DNA of 64,000 nucleotides, taken from an uncultured Ulvibacter sp. GTDB lineage: Bacteria > Bacteroidota > Bacteroidia > Flavobacteriales > Flavobacteriaceae. The DNA lies in NCBI GenBank assembly GCA_943789105.1, contig CALSSW010000005.1, positions 414,001-478,000 of the forward strand. The letters are read 5' to 3'. Made by a program: the position numbers and the translations under genes. The notes beneath the pieces were generated by a model. It was given only the letters and a program-made list of their open reading frames with translations, ran no database searches and was not told where the DNA came from. Positions 1 to 8,685 of this stretch are shown here, piece after piece. Position 1 is the stretch's first letter; every line of letters begins with the position of its first letter.

Positions 1-2322
1 ATACAAAAGCTATTCAATGTGAATCAAGAAATCTATTTTTTTGAAATTGAAAAAGGATTGTTTACCATAGAAAATGGAACTAAAAAGAAATTATTTGATA
101 CCAAAGATTTCAATAATGATATTGTTGTTCAAATTTTGTCTATAAACAATAAAACCCTTGTCGTTACTCAAAATAGCGGTTTGTTTTCTTTGGATATTAA
201 TAGCGTTAGGCCTTGGCCAATCTCTGTGGCCAAGGATATAAAGCAGGCAAGTATATATACAGCCCTGGCCCTTAGAGACGGTACCATTTTACTTGGAACG
301 ATAGGTAGCGGTATTATTCATCTCTCTGCCCAGGGAGAGCAACTCTTTAATATCAATAGATTTAATGGTCTTGGAGACAACACCGCTTTGTCTCTTTATG
401 AGGATCACAATAGCAATCTATGGGTTGGCCTAGACAATGGTTTAGATTGCGTAAATATTAAATCTCCGTATTTAAATTATACAGATAGGAGAGGTACCCT
501 TGGTACCACCTACGCTTCTATTATTTTTGAAAATAAACTCTATTTAGGAACAAATCAAGGACTTTTCTACAAGCCTTTAAATACTGATATGGCTTTTAAG
601 TTAATTCGTGGAACCGAGGGACAGGTTTGGTGTCTTGAGCAGATTAATAACACCTTATTTTGTGGCCATAACAGTGGTACCTTTCAAATAAAAGGCTCTA
701 CCGCCAAACTTATAGCTAATGAAATGGGAACTTGGTCTATTAAACCAATCCCTGGTGAAAATAAAGACCTCTTAATACAGGGAAATTATAATGGTTTAAA
801 CATACTTGAGAAAAAAAATGGTACTTGGGGTTTTACTAATAAAATTGAAGGCTTTGATATTTCTTCAAGATATTTCGAGTTTTCTTCTGACACTACTATT
901 TTGGTAAGTCACGAGTATAAAGGTGTCTATTCATTAGATGTTGGCAAAAAATACACAAAAGTAAACAAGATTAAAAAACACACTTCTGTAACTAAGGGCT
1001 CAAATTCCAGCATAGCAAAATTTTATGATCGCCTATTATATGCAAACGAGCAAGGTGTTTTTGTTTTAGATCCTAAAACTGATACTTTTTTTAGGGAGGA
1101 GCGATTGAGTACTATCTTTTCTAAAGACTCATACGTCTCTGGTAAGTTAGAAACCAATGTTGAAGAAATGTTATGGTTTTTTACCAAAGACGGTATTACT
1201 TATATAACCAAAGAACCCTTTACAGATTCTTATATCATTAAAACAATGCAGATTCCAATTTCACTTCGTAAACAAAAGAAGGGTTTTGAAAACATTTCAA
1301 GGATAAGTGCTAAGCAATTTCTATTTGGGACTTCAAATGGATATTTTTTAATTAACACTAAAGATACATTGGAGAAGCGGTACGATGTTTATTTAAATGC
1401 TGTCTATGTTGGCGAGTCTAGACAAGATGCCGAGCTAATTAATAAAGATCAGACACTATTTAAAGCTTATGAGAATTGTATTGTGTTCAAATATTCTGTT
1501 CCTGAGTATGATACATATAAAATTTCAGAATTTCAATACCTTCTAGAAAGTGATTCAAATACCTCCTGGAGTGAATGGAGTACAAGCGCTACTGTGTCTT
1601 TTGATAATTTGAGTTATGGAGATTATACCTTTCGTTTAAAGGCACGAGTAAATAATACTTTGCAAGAAAGTGAGGCTCAGTACTCTTTTACTATAGAAAG
1701 ACCTTGGTACTTCTCTACAGTCTTAATTTGTTTGTATATAGTGGCATTTATTTTCTTTTTTATTTTTGTAAATGCTTGGTATAAAAGAGGCTATAGGTTA
1801 GAAAAAAATAGAATTCTAGAAAAAAGTAGTAGAGAGATTGCTTTAAAAGAGCTTGAGTCTCAAAAAGAAATCATACAATTAAAGAACGAAAAACTACAAC
1901 AAGAAATTGATGCTAGAAATAGAGAATTGGCTGTTTCTACTATGAGTATGATTAAAAAGAACAATGTGCTAAATGATTTTAAAGGAGAGCTTTTGAAATT
2001 TTCTGAAATAGAAACGGTAGCGCCATTGGTTAAAAAGATCAATAAATCTTTAAATGACAAAGATGATTGGGAGTTCTTTGAGGAGGCATTTAATCATGCA
2101 GATAAAGATTTCTTTAAGAAAGTTAAAGATATACATCCAGAGCTTACTTCAAATGATTTGAGATTTTGTGTTTATTTGAGACTAAATTTATCTTCAAAAG
2201 AAATTGCCCCCTTGCTTAACATATCGCACAGAAGTGTTGAAATTAAAAGGTATAGATTGCGTAAAAAAATCAATCTAGACAACAGGGTCAACCTAAACAA
2301 CTACTTTATAGGTTTAAAATAG
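1..2322 (+). CDS. Propeller / Y_Y_Y / LuxR-HTH transcriptional regulator of the adjacent glucan locus (5' partial)
   Basis: Membrane-anchored one-component sensor-regulator, probably controlling the susC operon downstream. The reading frame is open from base 1 with no credible start, so the gene begins outside the window; GTG at 19 is only the first possible internal start. Counting from base 19, residues up to about 450 are repeats of the two-component-regulator propeller type. A Y_Y_Y-like immunoglobulin domain follows (about 480-560), then one membrane helix (about 563-587), a coiled coil (about 595-645) and a C-terminal LuxR-type helix-turn-helix (about 709-767, with LSSKEIAPLLNIS and RSVEIKRYRLRKK). 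No histidine kinase or receiver domain is present, so it is not a hybrid two-component system. In the known family the propeller senses a glycan in the periplasm and the HTH binds DNA in the cytoplasm. The substrate, a beta-glucan, is inferred from the neighbours. Confidence 0.85.
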   Translation: MQKLFNVNQEIYFFEIEKGLFTIENGTKKKLFDTKDFNNDIVVQILSINNKTLVVTQNSGLFSLDINSVRPWPISVAKDIKQASIYTALALRDGTILLGTIGSGIIHLSAQGEQLFNINRFNGLGDNTALSLYEDHNSNLWVGLDNGLDCVNIKSPYLNYTDRRGTLGTTYASIIFENKLYLGTNQGLFYKPLNTDMAFKLIRGTEGQVWCLEQINNTLFCGHNSGTFQIKGSTAKLIANEMGTWSIKPIPGENKDLLIQGNYNGLNILEKKNGTWGFTNKIEGFDISSRYFEFSSDTTILVSHEYKGVYSLDVGKKYTKVNKIKKHTSVTKGSNSSIAKFYDRLLYANEQGVFVLDPKTDTFFREERLSTIFSKDSYVSGKLETNVEEMLWFFTKDGITYITKEPFTDSYIIKTMQIPISLRKQKKGFENISRISAKQFLFGTSNGYFLINTKDTLEKRYDVYLNAVYVGESRQDAELINKDQTLFKAYENCIVFKYSVPEYDTYKISEFQYLLESDSNTSWSEWSTSATVSFDNLSYGDYTFRLKARVNNTLQESEAQYSFTIERPWYFSTVLICLYIVAFIFFFIFVNAWYKRGYRLEKNRILEKSSREIALKELESQKEIIQLKNEKLQQEIDARNRELAVSTMSMIKKNNVLNDFKGELLKFSEIETVAPLVKKINKSLNDKDDWEFFEEAFNHADKDFFKKVKDIHPELTSNDLRFCVYLRLNLSSKEIAPLLNISHRSVEIKRYRLRKKINLDNRVNLNNYFIGLK

Positions 2323-2362
2323 CTACAACAGTGTGTTTTCACACTACAACATTACTACAACA
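2323..2362 (+). promoter_or_regulatory. Three phased CTACAACA direct repeats, candidate operator
   Basis: CTACAACA occurs at 2323-2330, 2344-2351 and 2355-2362. The starts are 21 and 11 bp apart, about two turns and one turn of the helix, so all three face the same side. A perfect hairpin AGTGTG-TTTT-CACACT lies at 2330-2345 between the first two. The third repeat abuts a TTTG that could be the -33 element of the susC promoter. The position suits activator sites for the regulator encoded immediately upstream. The repeats are seen directly; the role is inferred. Confidence 0.45.
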
Positions 2363-2392
2363 TTTGTATATTAAAATTTTATATTACTTTTT
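2363..2392 (+). promoter_or_regulatory. Possible sigma-A-type promoter for the susC operon
   Basis: TTTG at 2363-2366 and TACTTTTT at 2385-2392 are separated by 18 bp. They match the Bacteroidetes -33 TTTG / -7 TAnnTTTG consensus except in the last base. This would leave a 5' UTR of about 155 nt before the susC ATG at 2554. The AT-rich context makes chance matches likely. Confidence 0.3.
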
Positions 2393-2553
2393 CACTGCTA
2401 TTCTTCTTACAATGCAATATGTATATAACCATTAGGTTTTTATTGTCATATTGATAAATTACACCCATTGTTTTTGAGATGTATGTTTTATGTATAGGTT
2501 AAAATCAAGGAAATGTTAGTTTTCATACTTATATTGTACCAAAATTTAATTGA

Positions 2554-5500
2554 ATGAAACACATTAGTATTTTTGTTGCTGTTTTTTGTTTTTGCTTTGT
2601 GGCTAGTGCCCAAAACTTTTCATTGTCAGGAACAGTAGTTGATCAAAATCAAAACATGCCTTTACTAGGTGCCACTGTTTTGGTAAAAGGAACTCAAAAT
2701 GGAGTTACTACAGATTTTGATGGAAATTTCAAAATTGACGAAGTCTCAATTAATGACATTATAGTAGTGTCTTACGTTGGTTTTGTTAATTCAGAAACAC
2801 GCATCACATCTCAAAATAACGTTATAATTTCGTTAACTCCAGATGTAGATTCCTTAGAGGAGGTTTTAATAGTTGGTTACGGTACACAGCGTAAGAAAGA
2901 AATTACCGGTGCTGTATCAGTAGTATCTAGCGAAACCATAGAGGATTTAAAACCAACTAGAATTGAGCAAGCCTTACAGGGTCAGGTTGCTGGGGTGCAA
3001 ATTACTCCAAGCTCTGGTGCTCCTGGTAGTGGACTAGATATTAAAATTCGTGGTATTGCCACCAATGGCGATAGTAGACCTTTAATTCTTTTAGATGGAA
3101 ACGTAATTGAAGATTTGAGTGTTGTAAATCCTTCAGATATAGAATCTATAAATGTATTGAAGGATGCAACAGCTGGTATATATGGAGTAAGGGCCGCCAA
3201 CGGTGTTATATTAATAACAACAAAAAGTGGTAGTTATGATTCTGAAATCAAATTTGATTTTAAATCTTATTACGGTATACAAGAAACCACCCGTAAGATT
3301 TCTGTTTTAAATGCTACAGAATATGCAGGTCTTGTTAACGAGGCTAGGATTAATAACGGTGAGGCGCCGCTTTTTAACAATGTTGGTTCTTTGGGTCAAG
3401 GTACAGATTGGCAAGAAGAGGTATTTGAAGCAGCTCCAATATATAATGCAGATATTACTGTTTCTGGTGGTACAGAAAACGGACGTACTTCTTTTAGCGC
3501 CTCATACTTAACACAAGATGGTATTGTTGGTGGTGATAAAGCAAACTTCAATCGTTTTACTTCAAGACTGAGCCATGACAGAAAAATTCTAAAGAAAATT
3601 GAGTTTAATTCAACGTTACTTTTTTCTGGTATAGAGCGTAAATCACTGAGTGAAAATTCTTTGGGTTCTGTGTTATATAACGCCTTAAACAATGCGCCAA
3701 CTTTTACGGTAAGAGATGCAGCTGGAAATTACACCCTAGCAGAGGGATTGGGTAATGAGGTTATTAACCCCCTTGCACAAATGGAGAACACTATCAACAA
3801 TACTAGAGTCAGAAAACTTAGTGGAAGTTTTAGTGCAAATTATAAATTCTTAGAAAACTTCAAAATTGAATCTAGAATTCAAGCCAACTATGCAGAAGTT
3901 TTTGGCTTTAGTTATTCACCGGTTGCTTTTTACGGTTCTGGTAAAGTGTTTAACATTTCTCCAGACAGAGATATTTTATCTGAATCGGCAAATATTTTTA
4001 GAGATTATACTTTTGATTCTTTTATCAATTACAATAATACCTTTAAAGATGCTCACAAACTTGATGTTACTTTGGGTACTTCTATTTTTCAAACCACTGG
4101 AAGATTTACAGGATTTACTGGAATCAATATACCAGGTACAGATCCATCAGTTGTATCCATGGAAGATGCAGAGATAGTTACTGATAACTTCCAAAATGGT
4201 GGAAATACTTTTGATGCAAGGCTTCTTTCTTATTTTGCTCGTGTACAGTATGATTATAAAGGAAAATATTTATTCTCTGGTGTAATGCGTAGAGATGGTT
4301 CAACCAAATTTGGACCTGCAAACAAGTTTGGATATTTCCCCTCTGCATCTGCAGGTTGGATTTTGTCTGAGGAAAGTTTCTTAAATGACAGTAATACTTT
4401 TGATTTCTTGAAAATAAGAACTTCATACGGTATCTTGGGTAATGATAGAATTAGAGACTTTGGTTTCGAATCTATATTAAACGGTGAGGGTGCTTATGTA
4501 TTTGATGAAGAATTACTTTTCGGAACAGCTATCGGAGGCCTTTCAAATCCTGAGATACGTTGGGAAAAGCAATATACTTTTGATGTAGGTGTTGATGCTA
4601 AGTTTTTTGATAACAAACTAGATGTATCTATAGATTACTTTAACAGACGTACAGATGACTTATTAATAACACCTCAAACTTCGGGTATTCTAGGAGGGAG
4701 TGCTCCAGGATCTGGCGCCCCTACTGTAAATGCTGGTTCTGTTCAAAATACAGGATTAGAATTAAGCCTTTCTTATAGAAATACAGTTTCTGAAGATTTT
4801 AAATATAATTTTAGTATCAATGCCACGGCATTAGACAATGAAGTACTAGAAGTTAACGGAGAGGCAAGTTTCTTACAGGGTGGTTCTTTTGGAGTGGGTC
4901 AAGAAGCGCCAGCAAGAATGGAAGCCGGGTTACCAATTGGTTATTTTAGAGGATATCAAACAGATGGTGTTTTCCAAAACCAAGAAGAAGTTGATGCCCA
5001 TGCCTCTCAAAGCAATGCGCAACCAGGAGACCTACGATTTAGAGATACCAACGGAGATGGTGTTATTACAACCGATGACAAAACCTACCTTGGAGATCCT
5101 ATTGCAGATGCAACCTTTGGTTTAAATCTTGGATTCACTTACAAGAACTTTGATTTTCTTGCCTATGTATTCTCTTCTGTAGGAAATGAGATCGTTCGTA
5201 ACTACGAGCGTTTTCAACCCCTTACCAATAGATCTACAATGTATCTAGACAGATGGACTGGCCCAGGAACAAGTAATGATACACCTCGTGTAACTACGGG
5301 CGCTACACAAAACAATCAATTTTCTGACTTTTTTGTAGAAGACGGATCTTTTGTAAGGCTTCAAAACATACAAGTAGGGTATACCCTTTCAGACACTTTC
5401 TTGGAAGATTACAAGATTAATGAACTACGCCTCTATGTTTCTGCAAGTAACTTAGTAACGCTTACAAAATATACAGGGTATGATCCAACGGGGTCTTCAG

Positions 5501-5583
5501 GACAACCTATTGGTGGTGGTATTGATTATGGTTTTTACCCAACACCAAAAACATATTTATTTGGTTTACAACTAAAATTTTAA
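2554..5583 (+). CDS. SusC/RagA-family TonB-linked outer-membrane glycan transporter
   Basis: Imports oligosaccharides, here probably laminarin fragments, across the outer membrane in complex with the SusD protein encoded 4 bp downstream. The 1009-residue product has a signal peptide (1-19, ending FVASAQ) and a carboxypeptidase-regulatory-like domain (about 24-110). Next is the usual SusC plug start, with VGYGTQRKKEITGAVSVV and IRGIATNGDSRPLILLDG, and then a long beta-barrel ending in an aromatic C-terminus (LQLKF). The length is typical of the family. ATG at 2554 is the first start before a proper signal peptide. The family is certain; the substrate is inferred from the GH16 and GH3 genes in the same run. 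Confidence 0.96.
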   Translation: MKHISIFVAVFCFCFVASAQNFSLSGTVVDQNQNMPLLGATVLVKGTQNGVTTDFDGNFKIDEVSINDIIVVSYVGFVNSETRITSQNNVIISLTPDVDSLEEVLIVGYGTQRKKEITGAVSVVSSETIEDLKPTRIEQALQGQVAGVQITPSSGAPGSGLDIKIRGIATNGDSRPLILLDGNVIEDLSVVNPSDIESINVLKDATAGIYGVRAANGVILITTKSGSYDSEIKFDFKSYYGIQETTRKISVLNATEYAGLVNEARINNGEAPLFNNVGSLGQGTDWQEEVFEAAPIYNADITVSGGTENGRTSFSASYLTQDGIVGGDKANFNRFTSRLSHDRKILKKIEFNSTLLFSGIERKSLSENSLGSVLYNALNNAPTFTVRDAAGNYTLAEGLGNEVINPLAQMENTINNTRVRKLSGSFSANYKFLENFKIESRIQANYAEVFGFSYSPVAFYGSGKVFNISPDRDILSESANIFRDYTFDSFINYNNTFKDAHKLDVTLGTSIFQTTGRFTGFTGINIPGTDPSVVSMEDAEIVTDNFQNGGNTFDARLLSYFARVQYDYKGKYLFSGVMRRDGSTKFGPANKFGYFPSASAGWILSEESFLNDSNTFDFLKIRTSYGILGNDRIRDFGFESILNGEGAYVFDEELLFGTAIGGLSNPEIRWEKQYTFDVGVDAKFFDNKLDVSIDYFNRRTDDLLITPQTSGILGGSAPGSGAPTVNAGSVQNTGLELSLSYRNTVSEDFKYNFSINATALDNEVLEVNGEASFLQGGSFGVGQEAPARMEAGLPIGYFRGYQTDGVFQNQEEVDAHASQSNAQPGDLRFRDTNGDGVITTDDKTYLGDPIADATFGLNLGFTYKNFDFLAYVFSSVGNEIVRNYERFQPLTNRSTMYLDRWTGPGTSNDTPRVTTGATQNNQFSDFFVEDGSFVRLQNIQVGYTLSDTFLEDYKINELRLYVSASNLVTLTKYTGYDPTGSSGQPIGGGIDYGFYPTPKTYLFGLQLKF

Positions 5584-5587
5584 TGCG

Positions 5588-7078
5588 ATGAAAATGATGA
5601 GATATACATACAAAGCAATACTTTATTTTGGATTAGCATCAACATTACTACTTTCCTGTAGCGATGATTTTGTGAATGTTAACTCTGAAGACGAGAACTC
5701 AGAAAACTTTTTTAATACAGAAGAAGACTATCAAGACGCCCTAATTGGCGCCTATGACCTCTTGCAATCAAGCTATCTTAATGTCATGCTTGGAGAAATT
5801 GCCTCAGATAACACCCTAGCTGGTGGAGAGAGTGCAACAGATGTCCCAGGAATTCAAGAAATTGATGACATGATACATACTCCTATTAATGATCAATTAC
5901 GTGATATTTGGAATTGGATGTATGGAGGTGTTAATAGAGCCAATTACATTTTAGAATTTAAAGACAAGATTGATTTCCCTAACAAAGCAAACGTGCTGGG
6001 ACAAGCTACTTTTTTAAGAGCGTACTATTACTTTGAGCTTGTTAAGTTCTTTGGAGATGTTCCACTAGCTGTAGACCAAAGACTTTTATTTGGAGATCAA
6101 AATACTGTAGATAGAACTCCAGCGGCAGAGGTGTATGCTCAAATTGAGTTAGACCTTATTTATGCTGCAGATAATCTACCACTCACTCAAACACAAACAG
6201 GTAGAGTTACTAAAGGTGCTGCTCAAGCATTACTTGGTAAAGTGTATTTATATCAAAATAAATTTGCGCTAGCAGCTCCAGTTTTGGATGATGTAATTAA
6301 CAGTGGTATCTATGATTTGGTTACAGATTACAGTACAATTTTTGAAAATTATAACGAGAATAACGTAGAGTCTGTCTTTGAAATACAATATACAGATATA
6401 GAAGGTGCTGGTTTTGGTTGCCTTCAATGTAGTGAAGGAAACGTTGCCGTTGGTTTTAATGGTCCTCGTAATTTTAATGGTCCTTTGTTTGAGTCTGGGT
6501 TTAGTTTTAATGTTCCTACTCAAGAGGTATTTGATGCCTTTGACCAAGATGATGTTCGTAGAGATTTGGCAATCCTAGACATAGAGGCTTTCGCAGATGC
6601 CTATTCTGACTTCAATAACGGTGCAGGGGTAACCTACACAGAAGGTTTTGAGCACACAGGGTACTTTAACCGTAAGTATATCCCTAGAGTAGGAGATACA
6701 AACATTGGAGACCAAAACTTAACAAACCCAAACAACTATAGAGCAATACGTTTTGCAGATGTTTTGTTAATGGGCGCAGAGGCGCACAATCAAGGTGATG
6801 GTAACGATGCCTTGGCACGTGAGTATCTTAATAGAGTAAGAGAAAGAACAACTCTTGAAGAGGTAAATGCATCAGGATCTGCACTAACCCAAGCAATATA
6901 TAATGAGCGTAGATTAGAGCTTGTTGGTGAAGGTCAACACTTTTTTGATCTAGTAAGAACAGGTAGAGCAGCTCAAGAGATAGATGGTTTTACTGCAGGT
7001 AAAAATGAAATTTTTCCTATTCCTCTGGTTGAAATACAATTGGCTGGAAACAGATGGGCACAAAACCCAGGTTATTAA
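5588..7078 (+). CDS. SusD/RagB-family surface glycan-binding lipoprotein
   Basis: Partner lid of the SusC transporter, capturing glycan at the cell surface. The 496 residues start with a lipoprotein signal (LLLSC, lipidated Cys24). The following SDD is acidic, as in the Bacteroidetes surface-export signal. The SusD N-terminal region, TPR-like helices (FLRAYYYFELVKFFGDVPL) and C-terminal RagB region (NERRLELVGEGQHFFDLVR and a terminal NPGY) are all recognisable. It starts 4 bp after susC, so it is cotranscribed. Intact and normal in length. Confidence 0.96.
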   Translation: MKMMRYTYKAILYFGLASTLLLSCSDDFVNVNSEDENSENFFNTEEDYQDALIGAYDLLQSSYLNVMLGEIASDNTLAGGESATDVPGIQEIDDMIHTPINDQLRDIWNWMYGGVNRANYILEFKDKIDFPNKANVLGQATFLRAYYYFELVKFFGDVPLAVDQRLLFGDQNTVDRTPAAEVYAQIELDLIYAADNLPLTQTQTGRVTKGAAQALLGKVYLYQNKFALAAPVLDDVINSGIYDLVTDYSTIFENYNENNVESVFEIQYTDIEGAGFGCLQCSEGNVAVGFNGPRNFNGPLFESGFSFNVPTQEVFDAFDQDDVRRDLAILDIEAFADAYSDFNNGAGVTYTEGFEHTGYFNRKYIPRVGDTNIGDQNLTNPNNYRAIRFADVLLMGAEAHNQGDGNDALAREYLNRVRERTTLEEVNASGSALTQAIYNERRLELVGEGQHFFDLVRTGRAAQEIDGFTAGKNEIFPIPLVEIQLAGNRWAQNPGY

Positions 7079-7091
7079 AAAAAACATAATT

Positions 7092-8669
7092 ATGAAAATA
7101 TCTAAAATATATCCCTTTCTCCTAAGTGCATTGTTTTTAATTGTTGTACTATCATGCACACAAGAGGATAGGGATACAACATTCACAGATGGTATTGCAG
7201 TACCATCAAATCTTTCTTTGTTAGTTCAAATAACACAAGATAATACAGGTTTAGTTACCCTAACCCCTAGTGGTGAGAGTGTAGCGCAGTACACCATAGA
7301 TTTTGGTGACAATAGTGAAACAGCTATGGTAGCACCAGGAGAATTTTTTACTCACATTTACCAAGAGGGTATTTACACAGCAACCCTAACAGCTACTAAC
7401 CTTAGTGGTGAAACTGCTTCTATAACTCAAGAGGTAATTGTTTCGTTTTTACCACCAGAAAATTTATTGGTAACTATCACACCGGTTTCTGGAGATGCTT
7501 TTTCAATTACGGTTTCTGCAACTGCAGATTTGGCCACAGGTTTTGACGTAACCTTTGGAGAAAATTTAGATCAAGAGCCAATACCGTTTATGCAAGGAGA
7601 ATCTGTACCATACACATACTCAAACACAGGAACCTATGATGTTCGTGTTGTGGCAATGGCAGGTGGAAATGCGACCATCGAGAGTACAACACAAGTTGTT
7701 ATAGAAAACCCTATTACACTCCCTATAGATTTTGAATCTCAAACCATTGATTACGGCTCAGCCTCTATAGATTTTGGAGGTGCCATTACTTCTTTAATAG
7801 ACAATCCTGACCCATCTGGTATTAACACTAGTGCAACTGTAGCTCAATTTTTTAAAGAGCCAGGAGCAGAGGTGTTTGCAGGAAGCATTCTTGAACTTGG
7901 ATCTCCAATAGATTTTACAGAATTTCAAGGGATTACCATAAAAACTTGGTCACCTGCAGCGGGGCTTACCGTAAAGCTTAAATTAGAAAATGGTACAGAT
8001 CCTAACATCTCTGCAGAGATTGATGCTACTACAACGGTAGCAAATACTTGGGAGGAGTTAAACTTTGATTTTACAGGATTTACAGACCAAGAGTATTCAA
8101 AACTTGTTATTTTCTTTGATTTTGGAAATCCTGGTACAGGTACCACCTTCTATTTTGATGATATAGAGCAGTCTGACGGGATAGACGATGGAGATGGAAT
8201 TTCACTTCCAATAGATTTTGAACTTCCTGCAGCCTCTTATACCTTCCTTGGTTTTGAGGGTGCAGATGCTACCATTGAGATGAATCCAGACATGAGTGGT
8301 GAAAACACAAGTAACACCGTTATGCAAACTATTAAAACAGAGGGCTCTGTCTTTTATGCAGGTACTTTTGTAGATGTTGACACAGCTGTTGATTTTTCTA
8401 ACACTGGAAAAATTGCTGTAACCACATGGTCTCCAAAGGCTAACATACCTGTACGTCTTGCTTTAGAAAACCAAACAACGGGTGGACAAATATTTGTAGA
8501 TATTAACACAACAGTAGAAAATACCTGGGAAACCTTAGTGTTTGATTTTGAGACACTTATAGACCCTGAATTCTCGTATGACAGAATAGTTATTTTCTTT
8601 GAATTTGTTGTAGATCTTGCAGGAGATGGATCAACCTACTATTTTGATAATATTGAGTTAATAAATTAA
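7092..8669 (+). CDS. PKD-type surface lipoprotein with two glycan-binding-like domains (SusE-position protein)
   Basis: Probable surface glycan-binding protein of the glucan locus. The start at ATG 7092 gives 525 residues beginning with a lipoprotein signal (IVVLSC, Cys22) followed by acidic residues. Longer upstream extensions would overlap susD and bury the signal. PKD-like beta-sandwich segments cover about 35-205 (YTIDFGDNSET is typical PKD). Two related jelly-roll-like domains follow at about 210-360 and 369-525. They share an NPDxSGxNTS-type motif near the start, WSPxxxxPVxLxLEN in the middle and YYFDNIE at the end. The same domain occurs twice more in the secreted protein at 12672. Position after susCD matches SusE/SusF-like binding proteins. 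Binding is inferred from domain type and context. Confidence 0.85.
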   Translation: MKISKIYPFLLSALFLIVVLSCTQEDRDTTFTDGIAVPSNLSLLVQITQDNTGLVTLTPSGESVAQYTIDFGDNSETAMVAPGEFFTHIYQEGIYTATLTATNLSGETASITQEVIVSFLPPENLLVTITPVSGDAFSITVSATADLATGFDVTFGENLDQEPIPFMQGESVPYTYSNTGTYDVRVVAMAGGNATIESTTQVVIENPITLPIDFESQTIDYGSASIDFGGAITSLIDNPDPSGINTSATVAQFFKEPGAEVFAGSILELGSPIDFTEFQGITIKTWSPAAGLTVKLKLENGTDPNISAEIDATTTVANTWEELNFDFTGFTDQEYSKLVIFFDFGNPGTGTTFYFDDIEQSDGIDDGDGISLPIDFELPAASYTFLGFEGADATIEMNPDMSGENTSNTVMQTIKTEGSVFYAGTFVDVDTAVDFSNTGKIAVTTWSPKANIPVRLALENQTTGGQIFVDINTTVENTWETLVFDFETLIDPEFSYDRIVIFFEFVVDLAGDGSTYYFDNIELIN

Positions 8670-8685
8670 AAAAAAAATCGCGAAG

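Noticed and set aside
1-2322. Hybrid two-component sensor (HTCS)
   Set aside because: Propeller and Y_Y_Y domains fit, but there is no kinase or receiver domain before the HTH, which is LuxR-like rather than AraC-like.
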